A stretch of DNA of 64,000 nucleotides from RUG14871 sp045539425 (GTDB taxonomy: Bacteria; Bacillota_I; Bacilli_A; Erysipelotrichales; Erysipelotrichaceae): positions 1 to 64,000 of the forward strand of contig JAZQFH010000012.1 of NCBI GenBank assembly GCA_045539425.1, written 5' to 3'. Position numbers and translations under genes: made by a program. Within the stretch, counting starts at the first letter, position 1; each line of letters opens with the position of its first letter. Shown here piece by piece: positions 36,175 to 43,130 of this stretch. The notes beneath the pieces were generated by a model. The model worked only from the letters and a program-made list of their open reading frames with translations, was not told the DNA's origin and did not search any database.

Positions 36175-37401
36175 TTATTGCAGCATCTGTCCGTTTTTTT
36201 GACCCGATTTTAGCTGAATACTATACACGGAATGTGACGCCTGACTCTGAATAGTGACAGGACAGGAGACACGAAGAGCGGATTCATTCCATGCATTAAG
36301 AAAAACCACAAACAGAAAGATGATTGACAGTAGATAAACAGCCAAAGGAATTGAATGAACAGGCGCAGATGCCTTTCCGTCTTCCCTCTCCTTATTATCC
36401 ACTGGTTCCATTATTTCTTCTTTTGGATCACTCAATTTCTCTTCGCCGTTCTCTGTCTGATGAAGCAGAAACGCCTGTTCCCTCTTAGGGTCTTCATTCA
36501 GCTTCCGGAAAAACTGCCTTGCACCACCCGGTAATTCACTGAAGTGAATCCCCGGATAGACGCGGAAGATTTCCCTGCCGCAATGCGGACATCTTGTTAT
36601 CTCAAGCGGAATTCTTAAAGAGCACTCACAGAGCCATGTAGTATCATCGGGTAGCTGAATCTGAGCTCCTTTTTTCTTTAATATCACAAGGCTCATGTCA
36701 TCATGAAATACTGTATTCTGTGCAAGTGCATCCCAGCGTTCATTGATTGCCTTTTCTCGCCCTTCTTTCTCCATCTGATTCAGATACCATTCCGCCTGTC
36801 TTTTTACACCGCAAACAGAAGAATAGATCTCATATTTTAACCCGTCACTGCATAACAGTATTCCGCTGTATTCCTTACAATTCGCCTCCTTTATCACAAA
36901 CGATTCCAGAGCATCGTTAGAAAAGACGGTTTTTGTCTGATTGGCGATGGAACGCCTGGTACTCTTTGGTAATTCAATCAGTTCCCCTTCCGCCTCTTTA
37001 AAGAGGCAGACGGCTCCGTCACCGAGCTGACCGTAAATCAGTTTCTGCTGCTTTTTCTCTAAAACCGCGAAGAGCAGTGTGCAGTCTGCTTCTTCTGCGG
37101 GTACATGGTACTTTGCGCACATCTCTTCGATGTTCTGACGTACGAAATGCAGGATATCCTTCCCGATTTCTTCCGGATCTTTTCCGTCAAAAGAATAAGA
37201 ACTCAGGTAGTCCGGAAGAGACATCGTAGCGGCACGGCTTGCGACAATGCTGTAGAACATACCGGATAAGCCATCTGCCAGAACCCCAATCAGACGCCCT
37301 TCTGTTTCCAAAGCAGCGGAGCAGTCCTGATTGGGACGCTCCTCTTTGATATGATCCGTACCGCGGCGAGGCGGTTGCTGATAGATCAGCCACTGTTTCA
37401 T
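36175..37401 (-). CDS. Membrane-tailed PP2C-type phosphatase (TerY-P triad phosphatase)
   Basis: About 408 residues from the ATG at 37399-37401, which has GAGGTG 6 bases upstream; a GTG three codons earlier overlaps that site. PP2C motifs appear in order: RPNQDCSA, VLADGLSG, a DCTLLFAVL segment, GQLGDGAV and LLCSDGL, with the metal-binding aspartates kept. A zinc ribbon (CECS...CPHCG) sits near 262-282, and a single membrane helix (AVYLLSIIFLFVVFLNAW) near 365-385 is followed by a short tail. Phosphatase plus kinase plus vWA next to each other is the TerY-P triad. The vWA gene lies 21 bases upstream. It probably reverses phosphorylation by the adjacent kinase at the membrane. Confidence 0.85.
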   Translation of the reverse strand: MKQWLIYQQPPRRGTDHIKEERPNQDCSAALETEGRLIGVLADGLSGMFYSIVASRAATMSLPDYLSSYSFDGKDPEEIGKDILHFVRQNIEEMCAKYHVPAEEADCTLLFAVLEKKQQKLIYGQLGDGAVCLFKEAEGELIELPKSTRRSIANQTKTVFSNDALESFVIKEANCKEYSGILLCSDGLKYEIYSSVCGVKRQAEWYLNQMEKEGREKAINERWDALAQNTVFHDDMSLVILKKKGAQIQLPDDTTWLCECSLRIPLEITRCPHCGREIFRVYPGIHFSELPGGARQFFRKLNEDPKREQAFLLHQTENGEEKLSDPKEEIMEPVDNKEREDGKASAPVHSIPLAVYLLSIIFLFVVFLNAWNESALRVSCPVTIQSQASHSVYSIQLKSGQKNGQMLQ

Positions 37402-37422
37402 GACTCTCACCTCTTTTCCATT

Positions 37423-38166
37423 CTATAAAGTTTTTCTACGTTTATGGATCAGTTCGATCTTACGGACTGCCTGCTTTTTGACAAATTCAAACATCTCACG
37501 CAGGCTCGCAAAGCCCATGGACCCTTTAATGGATTTTCCGATGAAATCGAAGAGTTCCTGGAAGAGTGCTCCTTCCAGATCACTGTCATCCGCAATCATG
37601 ATTGCCTTCCCGGTAAAGTCCTCAGCCATCCGGTTCAGATAATCCTCCTCGACATGATTCCCAACTCCAATAATGTACGGGGCAATCAGATGCTCTCCGG
37701 AAGATGTATTGCAGTGAGAGCGGATCACATCCACGACTTTCTGACGGTTCGGATCGGTGTGATCCGGATCTCCGTCCGTCACAAGAACGAAGAACGGCAG
37801 ATAGTATTCAAAGTTCGGATCAAAGTCCTTACGCTCTTTAATCTTGTTTTCAATCAGTTCATAGGAATACATCACGGCTTCAGAAGTATTGGTTCCCCCT
37901 TCTTTGACCGGTGTATAGGTCTTGTTCTGCAGTGCACTCAGCGGGCGGAATTCCGCATCCTGCTTATAGACTCCCGTAGAGAATGTTACAACGGCAACCT
38001 CCACTGCATAACGCGTCTTCGGATCGAGATTCAGCTGATCAAGCAAGTGCTGAATGGCCTTGTTCATAAACGCTGCACGCTCATTCATGCTCATGGATGG
38101 CGAGAGATCCAGGCACAGGACCAGAAACAGTACAGCCGAGACATTATAGATATTATCGTTTAACAT
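37423..38166 (-). CDS. TerY-like vWA-domain protein
   Basis: 247 residues, essentially one von Willebrand factor A domain. The metal-ion-dependent adhesion site is complete: DLSPSMS (DxSxS) near residue 19, GGTNTSE supplies the Thr, and LVTDGDPDHTD the Asp. Cytoplasmic; no signal peptide. AGGAGG precedes the ATG. It lies between the kinase and phosphatase genes with 20-25 base gaps. TerY proteins are thought to bring kinase/phosphatase partners to their targets in Ter-type systems. Here the neighbours suggest control of T7 secretion instead. Confidence 0.87.
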   Translation of the reverse strand: MLNDNIYNVSAVLFLVLCLDLSPSMSMNERAAFMNKAIQHLLDQLNLDPKTRYAVEVAVVTFSTGVYKQDAEFRPLSALQNKTYTPVKEGGTNTSEAVMYSYELIENKIKERKDFDPNFEYYLPFFVLVTDGDPDHTDPNRQKVVDVIRSHCNTSSGEHLIAPYIIGVGNHVEEDYLNRMAEDFTGKAIMIADDSDLEGALFQELFDFIGKSIKGSMGFASLREMFEFVKKQAVRKIELIHKRRKTL

Positions 38167-38189
38167 GCTTTATTCCTCCTTTTACATGT

Positions 38190-39755
38190 TTAAAGTATGA
38201 TATTCAATAAGCTGCATAGAGCCGGCAGCACCAGGGAAGAGACCAGTAACAGAATCACTGCCTTCTTTGAGTTATTTGACGTGTGTCTGACATTTCTCGC
38301 AACCACGGGAGTCACGGAATTAGCCGGTTTCTTCGGCTCTTCCCTTACAAACAGACGCGGATCCAGCAATGCACGGTAGAATTCCATATAGGATTTCTTT
38401 GCGACGGGATCATTTCCCACTTCTTCCAATGCAGCAAGGAGTACTCCGGGGCCTGGAAGGCTGTTATTCTGAAACACTTCAACAAAGAACTTCTGAAGTG
38501 TTTTCGGGATGGCAGCCCACTTTGCCTGATAGTGCAGATTGGATGAAACGGCTTCTTTTGAAAGCCGGAAACTGTGTGTTGCACTGCTGAGCGGAAAGAA
38601 AGTCGTATCCAAGGAAAGCAAACTGAACACAAAGGCGTAAAGTGATACATAAGAAACTTCAATCAGATCCTTCTTATCTTTGATTGTCAGTCTTCCATCC
38701 AACATCCCGAGATGGCTGAAGCAGGAGCTTCTGTAATCTTCCGAGTTGAAGGAATCGGTATCCACCAGGCACAGCATTCCGTCTCTCCGTACCGCGAAGT
38801 TCTTATCATTGAAGTCGGAGACGTGAATATCGTTGTAGTTGAGGAAGAGAAACTCTCTTACCATGCGGATGCAGAGATTCAGCACTTCGTAAACCTTACG
38901 ATCTCTGTTTTCCGGGAATTTGTTCGTGACGCTTCCGTTAAAGAAGAGACTCACATCTGAGAGAAATCTGACTTCCTCCTTGCAGTAGCGGCGCATCAGG
39001 TAACCAATCGGTGTTCTGCATTCCTTCTCCGCGTAGACCACTTCCAGCGGAGAAGCGAGCCAGTCCAGTTTCAGTGTCTGATTCGCTTCCGCGATCTTCA
39101 GTATGTTTTCCAGTTTCTCTTTGGAGAGAAAGCTGCAGTCTTCCGTATCATAATTTTCCTTGTAAAGCTTTACAAGAACATCAGGCTTGCCTTTCAGCGA
39201 ATAGATGTTTGCCTCCAGACCTCCTCTTCCCTCTTCCTTCTCTAATACATACGCGTTCCGTGCACTGAAAATCACATCATTTTCCATTTTTTCTCTATAG
39301 CGGTAAAAGCCTGTATCCTTATGCAAGGCGGAATCCTTACGCAGCGAAGAAAAACGGGAAAACGGAATCCGTGCGTTGTCATAAAGATTGAAGATATCCA
39401 CGCGGATGTTATGAAACACCAAGCGGTCCAACAGGGAATAGTTTGCCAGGATCACTAAAGTCTTTGTATCTGCCGCAGCGATCCTGACGGTATGCGCATA
39501 GGTATCTTCGAGTCCCGAAGTCTTAGAGAAGAGAGGACTCAGAGAGAGATTTTTCCAATTAGCAATGTAGTTGTTACGGCATCTCTCATTTGCGACTTCA
39601 TAGACCTGTCTTGCTTCTACTTCAAACGTTGCGGGAAGCTGGATTCTGCTCTTGCACATCCGAATGGCTTCCGTCATCTCATCATTCAGTTTATGAAACA
39701 TGACGGAGGCATCCAGCACGATAGCATCATAGTGGTCAAAGTTCCATTTCTTCAT
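38190..39755 (-). CDS. PIN-like plus protein-kinase-like protein with C-terminal membrane tail
   Basis: 521 residues. The N-terminal part (about 8-130) looks like a PIN/NYN nuclease fold: YDAIVLDAS at the first strand and TLVILANYSLLDRL later, but the acidic set is incomplete. A kinase-like domain follows (about 175-420). It has a glycine-poor loop (GLEANIYSL), VLVKLYKEN with the candidate ATP lysine at 196, a catalytic-loop-like HVSDFNDKNF (D314, N319) and VDTDSF in place of DFG. The HV-D-x-N-x-x-N and DTDSF forms are those of YegI/TerY-P kinases. One hydrophobic helix (AVILLLVSSLVLPALCSLL) forms the tail. AGAGGAA lies before the ATG. With the vWA and PP2C genes it forms a TerY-P triad. It could stand in for EssB, whose cytoplasmic domain is also kinase-like; this is speculation. 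Confidence 0.75.
   Translation of the reverse strand: MKKWNFDHYDAIVLDASVMFHKLNDEMTEAIRMCKSRIQLPATFEVEARQVYEVANERCRNNYIANWKNLSLSPLFSKTSGLEDTYAHTVRIAAADTKTLVILANYSLLDRLVFHNIRVDIFNLYDNARIPFSRFSSLRKDSALHKDTGFYRYREKMENDVIFSARNAYVLEKEEGRGGLEANIYSLKGKPDVLVKLYKENYDTEDCSFLSKEKLENILKIAEANQTLKLDWLASPLEVVYAEKECRTPIGYLMRRYCKEEVRFLSDVSLFFNGSVTNKFPENRDRKVYEVLNLCIRMVREFLFLNYNDIHVSDFNDKNFAVRRDGMLCLVDTDSFNSEDYRSSCFSHLGMLDGRLTIKDKKDLIEVSYVSLYAFVFSLLSLDTTFFPLSSATHSFRLSKEAVSSNLHYQAKWAAIPKTLQKFFVEVFQNNSLPGPGVLLAALEEVGNDPVAKKSYMEFYRALLDPRLFVREEPKKPANSVTPVVARNVRHTSNNSKKAVILLLVSSLVLPALCSLLNIIL
39249..39275 (-). promoter_or_regulatory. T7SS-type promoter element inside the PIN-kinase gene
   Basis: Minus strand: GTGATTTTCA (39266-39275), 12 bases, CGTAT (39249-39253), followed by G. 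It falls at codons about 161-169, exactly between the PIN-like and kinase-like domains. It may be an internal promoter for vWA and PP2C, or a chance match in coding sequence. Confidence 0.45.
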
Positions 39756-39781
39756 TTCCTCTCTTCTCCTTTCTGTTCTGT

Positions 39782-40228
39782 TTATTTCCAGTAATCCTTT
39801 ACCGCAAAGGCAATTGTATCGACTGCATCACAGAGCATTCTTGTTTCTGAGTCCTCAGAGATTACCGGTTCTTTCGTAAAGGTTGCCCCAACGCCAAGGG
39901 AATTGCTTTCAAAACCCAGCGGACCGTATTCCGCTTTCAGCCTCGGGTCCTTCTGCTGGAAATACAGGTACAACTCCAGCGGTGTAAACGTTGTAAGATC
40001 ACGTCCCTCCAGGATCAGGCGGATGTTTGAAAAGTCAAACAGACAGACAAAGTCCGCTTTTCCCTCACTGTTATATCCGACGTGACAGAAGTCAAACTGA
40101 TCGTAACTCACTCCTCCGCTTTCAAAGGGATGGAAAGTCCCCAGCAGATTGCGGACTTCCTCTCTTGTTGTTTTGTGGAAGAGAATCTCCCCCACGGATT
40201 TGTTTAATGTAATATGAAGTGTTTTCAT
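39782..40228 (-). CDS. Probable immunity protein for the adjacent toxin
   Basis: 148 residues, cytoplasmic, mixed alpha/beta. The start MKTLHITLNKSVGEILFHKT and following REEVRNLLG resemble the opening of small immunity-type proteins (glycine-led turn then R-x-x-(L/I)-LG). Its start overlaps the toxin stop by 4 bases, the usual toxin-immunity arrangement. No named immunity family can be given with confidence. Confidence 0.6.
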   Translation of the reverse strand: MKTLHITLNKSVGEILFHKTTREEVRNLLGTFHPFESGGVSYDQFDFCHVGYNSEGKADFVCLFDFSNIRLILEGRDLTTFTPLELYLYFQQKDPRLKAEYGPLGFESNSLGVGATFTKEPVISEDSETRMLCDAVDTIAFAVKDYWK

Positions 40229-41268
40229 TGCAGGTCTCCTTTCTGAATCAGCTCTTCCAGATAATTTCTCGCTTCCTGAATTCCCCGGTCATACTTATGT
40301 CCGAAGGTTTTCTGCAAGTCTTTCGCATCCATGTCAAAGGCGTCCATATAGCGCCCTGCTTCAATAAGTTGGCGCTGTGCATCACGGTATTCGGAAGCTC
40401 CTTTCAATCGATCAAAGCTGGCTGTGCGTAAATGATCGACATGTTCCAGCTGAATGGCTACCCCGTTTTCAAACGAGAGGTAGTTCTTCGACGAACCATA
40501 CGAGATCATGTGGTGTGTATCTACTTCACCCTTCATTCCGTTGACATGGATTTCCTTGTAGCTTCCACCCATCTTGTGCGCAGAGGATGTTTCATACATC
40601 GATTCCCAGTTTTTGATTCCTGAAGAGGACGTGACGTCCCCGGCAGTATCTCCGGCTTTTAAGACGTCATGGGTGTTATCGGCAAACTCGGAAACGTTAT
40701 CGATCATTTTGGCAGTCTTGCCGCTCTGATAGATCACCTCTCCGACAACACCAATCACCGGTAAAAGGGAAATCGCGTTCACGATGGCCCAGCCGTAATC
40801 CCCGTTTTTCACATCCGCAATCAAGTCCCGTGCATCCATCACAGCATCCACTCCCGTAAAGCTGAGTCCGAGGTTTGTCACGCTCCCCGCCCAGGTCACA
40901 TCGTCCGTGAAGTCCCCAAGCAAAATCTGGTTAACGGTCTTTTCCGCAAAGCTCTTCTGGTGCTCCTCCGCCTCACGGTAATAGAACACCGGACAGGTTG
41001 TCTCTTTTGGGGAATCGCCTCCATTGGCTCCAACGAGTCCGGCATCCATCTGGTAGTAGGTATAGCCGTACGTCTGCAATGCTTTGACTAAGGCTGCCAA
41101 TCCGGAACTCAATTCTCTGATTTTGGAAGATGCTGAAGTGCATAATCCTGCAGAGTGATTCGGGGATGCAAGGTATTTCATATAGTAGGAAAGCTCATTG
41201 AGATACCACTGTGCCGGTGTAACGGCATTTAAGGTTTCCTGGATTTTATTCAGATTTCTCTCAGGCAT
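40225..41268 (-). CDS. T7SS polymorphic toxin with HNH/EndoVII-like nuclease domain
   Basis: 347 residues. Residues about 1-100 are a short helical targeting region (not LXG in pattern). Residues about 117-180 resemble a pretoxin linker (WAGSVTNLGLSFTGVDAV..., GWAIVNAISLLPVIGVVGE). The C-terminal domain (about 240-347) has DTHHMISYGS, GVAIQLEHVDHLRTASF, then AYRDAQ-like EYRDAQRQLIEAGR and KTFGHKYDRGIQ. This is the HHM...DH...T-S arrangement common among nuclease domains of polymorphic toxins. The histidines at about 252-253 and 278 are candidate catalytic residues. It lies downstream of the two WXG100 genes, which likely encode its secretion partners. Confidence 0.78.
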   Translation of the reverse strand: MPERNLNKIQETLNAVTPAQWYLNELSYYMKYLASPNHSAGLCTSASSKIRELSSGLAALVKALQTYGYTYYQMDAGLVGANGGDSPKETTCPVFYYREAEEHQKSFAEKTVNQILLGDFTDDVTWAGSVTNLGLSFTGVDAVMDARDLIADVKNGDYGWAIVNAISLLPVIGVVGEVIYQSGKTAKMIDNVSEFADNTHDVLKAGDTAGDVTSSSGIKNWESMYETSSAHKMGGSYKEIHVNGMKGEVDTHHMISYGSSKNYLSFENGVAIQLEHVDHLRTASFDRLKGASEYRDAQRQLIEAGRYMDAFDMDAKDLQKTFGHKYDRGIQEARNYLEELIQKGDLQ

Positions 41269-41295
41269 CTGCTCCCTCCTTTCGAATGGAAATGC

Positions 41296-41316
41296 AGACA
41301 GCTTTTTAAGCTGTCT
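41296..41316. promoter_or_regulatory. Hairpin between the WXG100 gene and the toxin gene
   Basis: AGACAGCTT pairs with AAGCTGTCT across a 3-base loop at the end of the WXG100 gene. There is no T run, so it could be an RNA processing or stability element, leaving more WXG100 than toxin message. Confidence 0.45.
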
Positions 41317-41611
41317 ACATTACGGCTTTCGCATTCATGCGGGCAAGGTCCACGTCTACCTGATTGAGCCCGTTGTTCGTCTTCTCCAAAGCGATATGGA
41401 AGAAACCAATCAGTTCATTGATCCGGTTCAGGATATTATCGCGGATGATCAGGTAATTATCACGGTAGGCCTGTTCCGCCATCCCCTCCCAGTAAACCGG
41501 AAGTTTGGTACAGACAACGGTATTTGTGTTCTTTACAACTTCCAGCATGCCGTTATGAACCGTGTTCAGCTTATTGATGGCATTGGTAATTTCAACTGCA
41601 TTCAGAATCAT
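41315..41611 (-). CDS. WXG100-family protein (ESAT-6-like)
   Basis: 98 residues, two predicted helices with the motif YWEGMAEQAYRDNY near residue 40, which is the W-x-G hairpin. Length is typical for WXG100. Such proteins dimerise and are exported by EssC. It follows the other WXG100-type gene by about 20 bases and comes before the toxin, so the pair may form a heterodimeric targeting unit. Confidence 0.87.
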   Translation of the reverse strand: MILNAVEITNAINKLNTVHNGMLEVVKNTNTVVCTKLPVYWEGMAEQAYRDNYLIIRDNILNRINELIGFFHIALEKTNNGLNQVDVDLARMNAKAVM

Positions 41612-41631
41612 AGTTTTCTCCTCTCTTTCTC

Positions 41632-41937
41632 TTAGATGTAGAAGCAGGAACGGATGACACCGGCAAGCTGTTCATCCGTCGAACGGGCGGCATTGATGTT
41701 ATGACGGATGTCTTCTGCCTCGCTATTCAAGAGCTCAGCGAACAGATTGATGTCGGCAACTTTGCTTTCATACGCCGCAATCAGCGCTTTTCCGCTTTCC
41801 GCATTGAGCGATGTTGCCAAACCTTCAAACACTTCATCCATCTGACGCTTCAGTCCCATCGCTTCTTCCGCTTTTTCATTCAGTTCTCTGGCACAGAGTT
41901 CCATTTCGGAATAATCCCATTTCTGATTTACGTACAT
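41632..41937 (-). CDS. WXG100-like partner protein lacking the Trp-x-Gly motif
   Basis: 101 residues, helix-turn-helix hairpin layout. At the position of the W-x-G turn the sequence is LNAESGKALIAAYESK: the glycine is kept but the tryptophan is replaced. The two helices, the length and the position beside a canonical WXG100 gene support a family member. The shared promoter element is 24 bases upstream of its ATG, so the WXG100 pair can be made separately from essC. Confidence 0.75.
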   Translation of the reverse strand: MYVNQKWDYSEMELCARELNEKAEEAMGLKRQMDEVFEGLATSLNAESGKALIAAYESKVADINLFAELLNSEAEDIRHNINAARSTDEQLAGVIRSCFYI

Positions 41938-41957
41938 GTTCTTTCTCCTTTCACTAT

Positions 41958-42245
41958 CTAATACGAGACGGAAGAGCTGAAAGTCACACTGGAATGATGA
42001 TATTTTGCGTTATTCTGAATTTCTTCCAGTTCATGACCCAGTGCTTCCGCTGTCTGAATTCTCTTGTGAACCTCTTCTAATAAAATCTTCATACTTTCAT
42101 CCGGCTCTTTTGAAACTTCTAAGAGGCAGCGGTATACTTCCCTCAGTTTGGCAGTAAGTCCTCTGGAAAGCTGAAGCAGCTGTTCTGCCTGCTCCACTGT
42201 CGGGTTTGGCGGTGCTTCAGGTAAGATCATCGGTGTAAAAATCAT
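41958..42245 (-). CDS. Small helical T7SS-linked protein
   Basis: 95 residues: a proline-rich start (MILPEAPPNPT), two long helices separated by a SKEPDES turn, and a serine-rich end (SSVTFSSSVSY). It has no W-x-G. In size and place it is like the small alpha-helical partners encoded with T7SS substrates. Its last codons contain the -35-like part of the promoter element serving the WXG100 pair. Confidence 0.65.
   Translation of the reverse strand: MIFTPMILPEAPPNPTVEQAEQLLQLSRGLTAKLREVYRCLLEVSKEPDESMKILLEEVHKRIQTAEALGHELEEIQNNAKYHHSSVTFSSSVSY
41961..41987 (-). promoter_or_regulatory. T7SS-regulon promoter element of the WXG100 pair
   Basis: Minus strand: GTGACTTTCA (41978-41987), 12 bases, CGTAT (41961-41965), 24 bases before the ATG at 41937. 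It overlaps the 3' end of the upstream gene. Confidence 0.7.
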
Positions 42246-42261
42246 CTCTTGAACCTCCTTC

Positions 42262-42531
42262 CTATTTCTTTAAAATCAGTGTTGCATACTGTTCAAGATT
42301 CAAAACGCGTACCTTAGCGGTATCTTCCAGCTTTACAAGCATGCCGTTCTCCTTCTGAAGATAGAGAGTAAGACGGCTTTTCTCTGGCAGACAACATCCT
42401 CCGATCTCCTCGATTCCCTTGCAGATACTGGAGCACAACGTCGCAACGGAGAGATCAGCCTCATCGCTCAGACGCAGATCAATCATTTCAAAGTCGACAT
42501 CCAGATTTGTTGTATCAATCATTAATAACAT
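42262..42531 (-). CDS. YukD/EsaB-like small protein
   Basis: 89 residues with a ubiquitin-like alternation of strands and helix: LMIDTTNLDVDFEMIDLRL (first hairpin), the helix LCSSICKGIEEIG, LTLYLQKENGMLVKL, and the C-terminal RVLNLEQYATLILKK. The final -L-x-L form is like the YukD/EsaB beta-grasp components of firmicute T7SS. It overlaps the upstream gene by 10 bases, which implies coupled translation. Sequence support is modest, position support good. Confidence 0.65.
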   Translation of the reverse strand: MLLMIDTTNLDVDFEMIDLRLSDEADLSVATLCSSICKGIEEIGGCCLPEKSRLTLYLQKENGMLVKLEDTAKVRVLNLEQYATLILKK

Positions 42532-43130
42532 CCTTTACTCACCTCCCGTAATTCTTCTTCCAGCTGTTTCTGAAAGGCATCAACCGATATCACATTTACT
42601 TCTTCCGTCTTACTGACGGAGTTTATTTCCATTACCCTGACTTCATCTGCGCTATAGTGAATTGCCGCACTAAGGCAGAACATGTGATCAGGCTGAACCC
42701 GTACCAGTGTAAACTCTGATGATTCCGTCTCTGTCTGATAGTCCTGTACACAGGGAAGGAACAGTTCGAGTTCTTTGAAAGAATCAAAATAACAGAACTG
42801 CACCTTTTCCTTTTCTTCCCGTATTGCCGTAATACCCGTTTCTGAAACGTATAGATCTGCATGGAACCGGGTTGAGAAATGCACAATTGTCATCATGCTG
42901 ACAAAGCACTTCATCTCCCTTAACGGCAGAAGAAACTGTTCCAGTCCCTTATCCGGGTAATAAACCCCGTCTTTATGGATACAGATCCGTTTTTCAATAA
43001 GAGAATCACGGATCTTCCAGCTGCTATCCTCCGTTACGTTATCCAATAACACGGAGGTAGGAAGCTCATCCATCTTCAGCAAGTGAAGAAGGACGGCTGC
43101 TTCCGCTCTTGGTATGACAAACGACTTCAT
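42522..43130 (-). CDS. T7SS accessory protein with EspG-like layout
   Basis: 202 residues. It starts with EAAVLLHLLKMDELPTSVLL, which is like the opening of EspG chaperones (E-L-x-x-L-x-x-L-x-x-x-x-L-P). A winged-helix-like part and a beta-rich centre with a helix (SFKELELFLP) follow. No membrane segment. It overlaps the end of essC by 4 bases and the EsaB-like gene by 10 bases, so it belongs to the secretion core. The EspG/DUF5081-like call is tentative; it could be a substrate chaperone. Confidence 0.5.
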   Translation of the reverse strand: MKSFVIPRAEAAVLLHLLKMDELPTSVLLDNVTEDSSWKIRDSLIEKRICIHKDGVYYPDKGLEQFLLPLREMKCFVSMMTIVHFSTRFHADLYVSETGITAIREEKEKVQFCYFDSFKELELFLPCVQDYQTETESSEFTLVRVQPDHMFCLSAAIHYSADEVRVMEINSVSKTEEVNVISVDAFQKQLEEELREVSKGCY

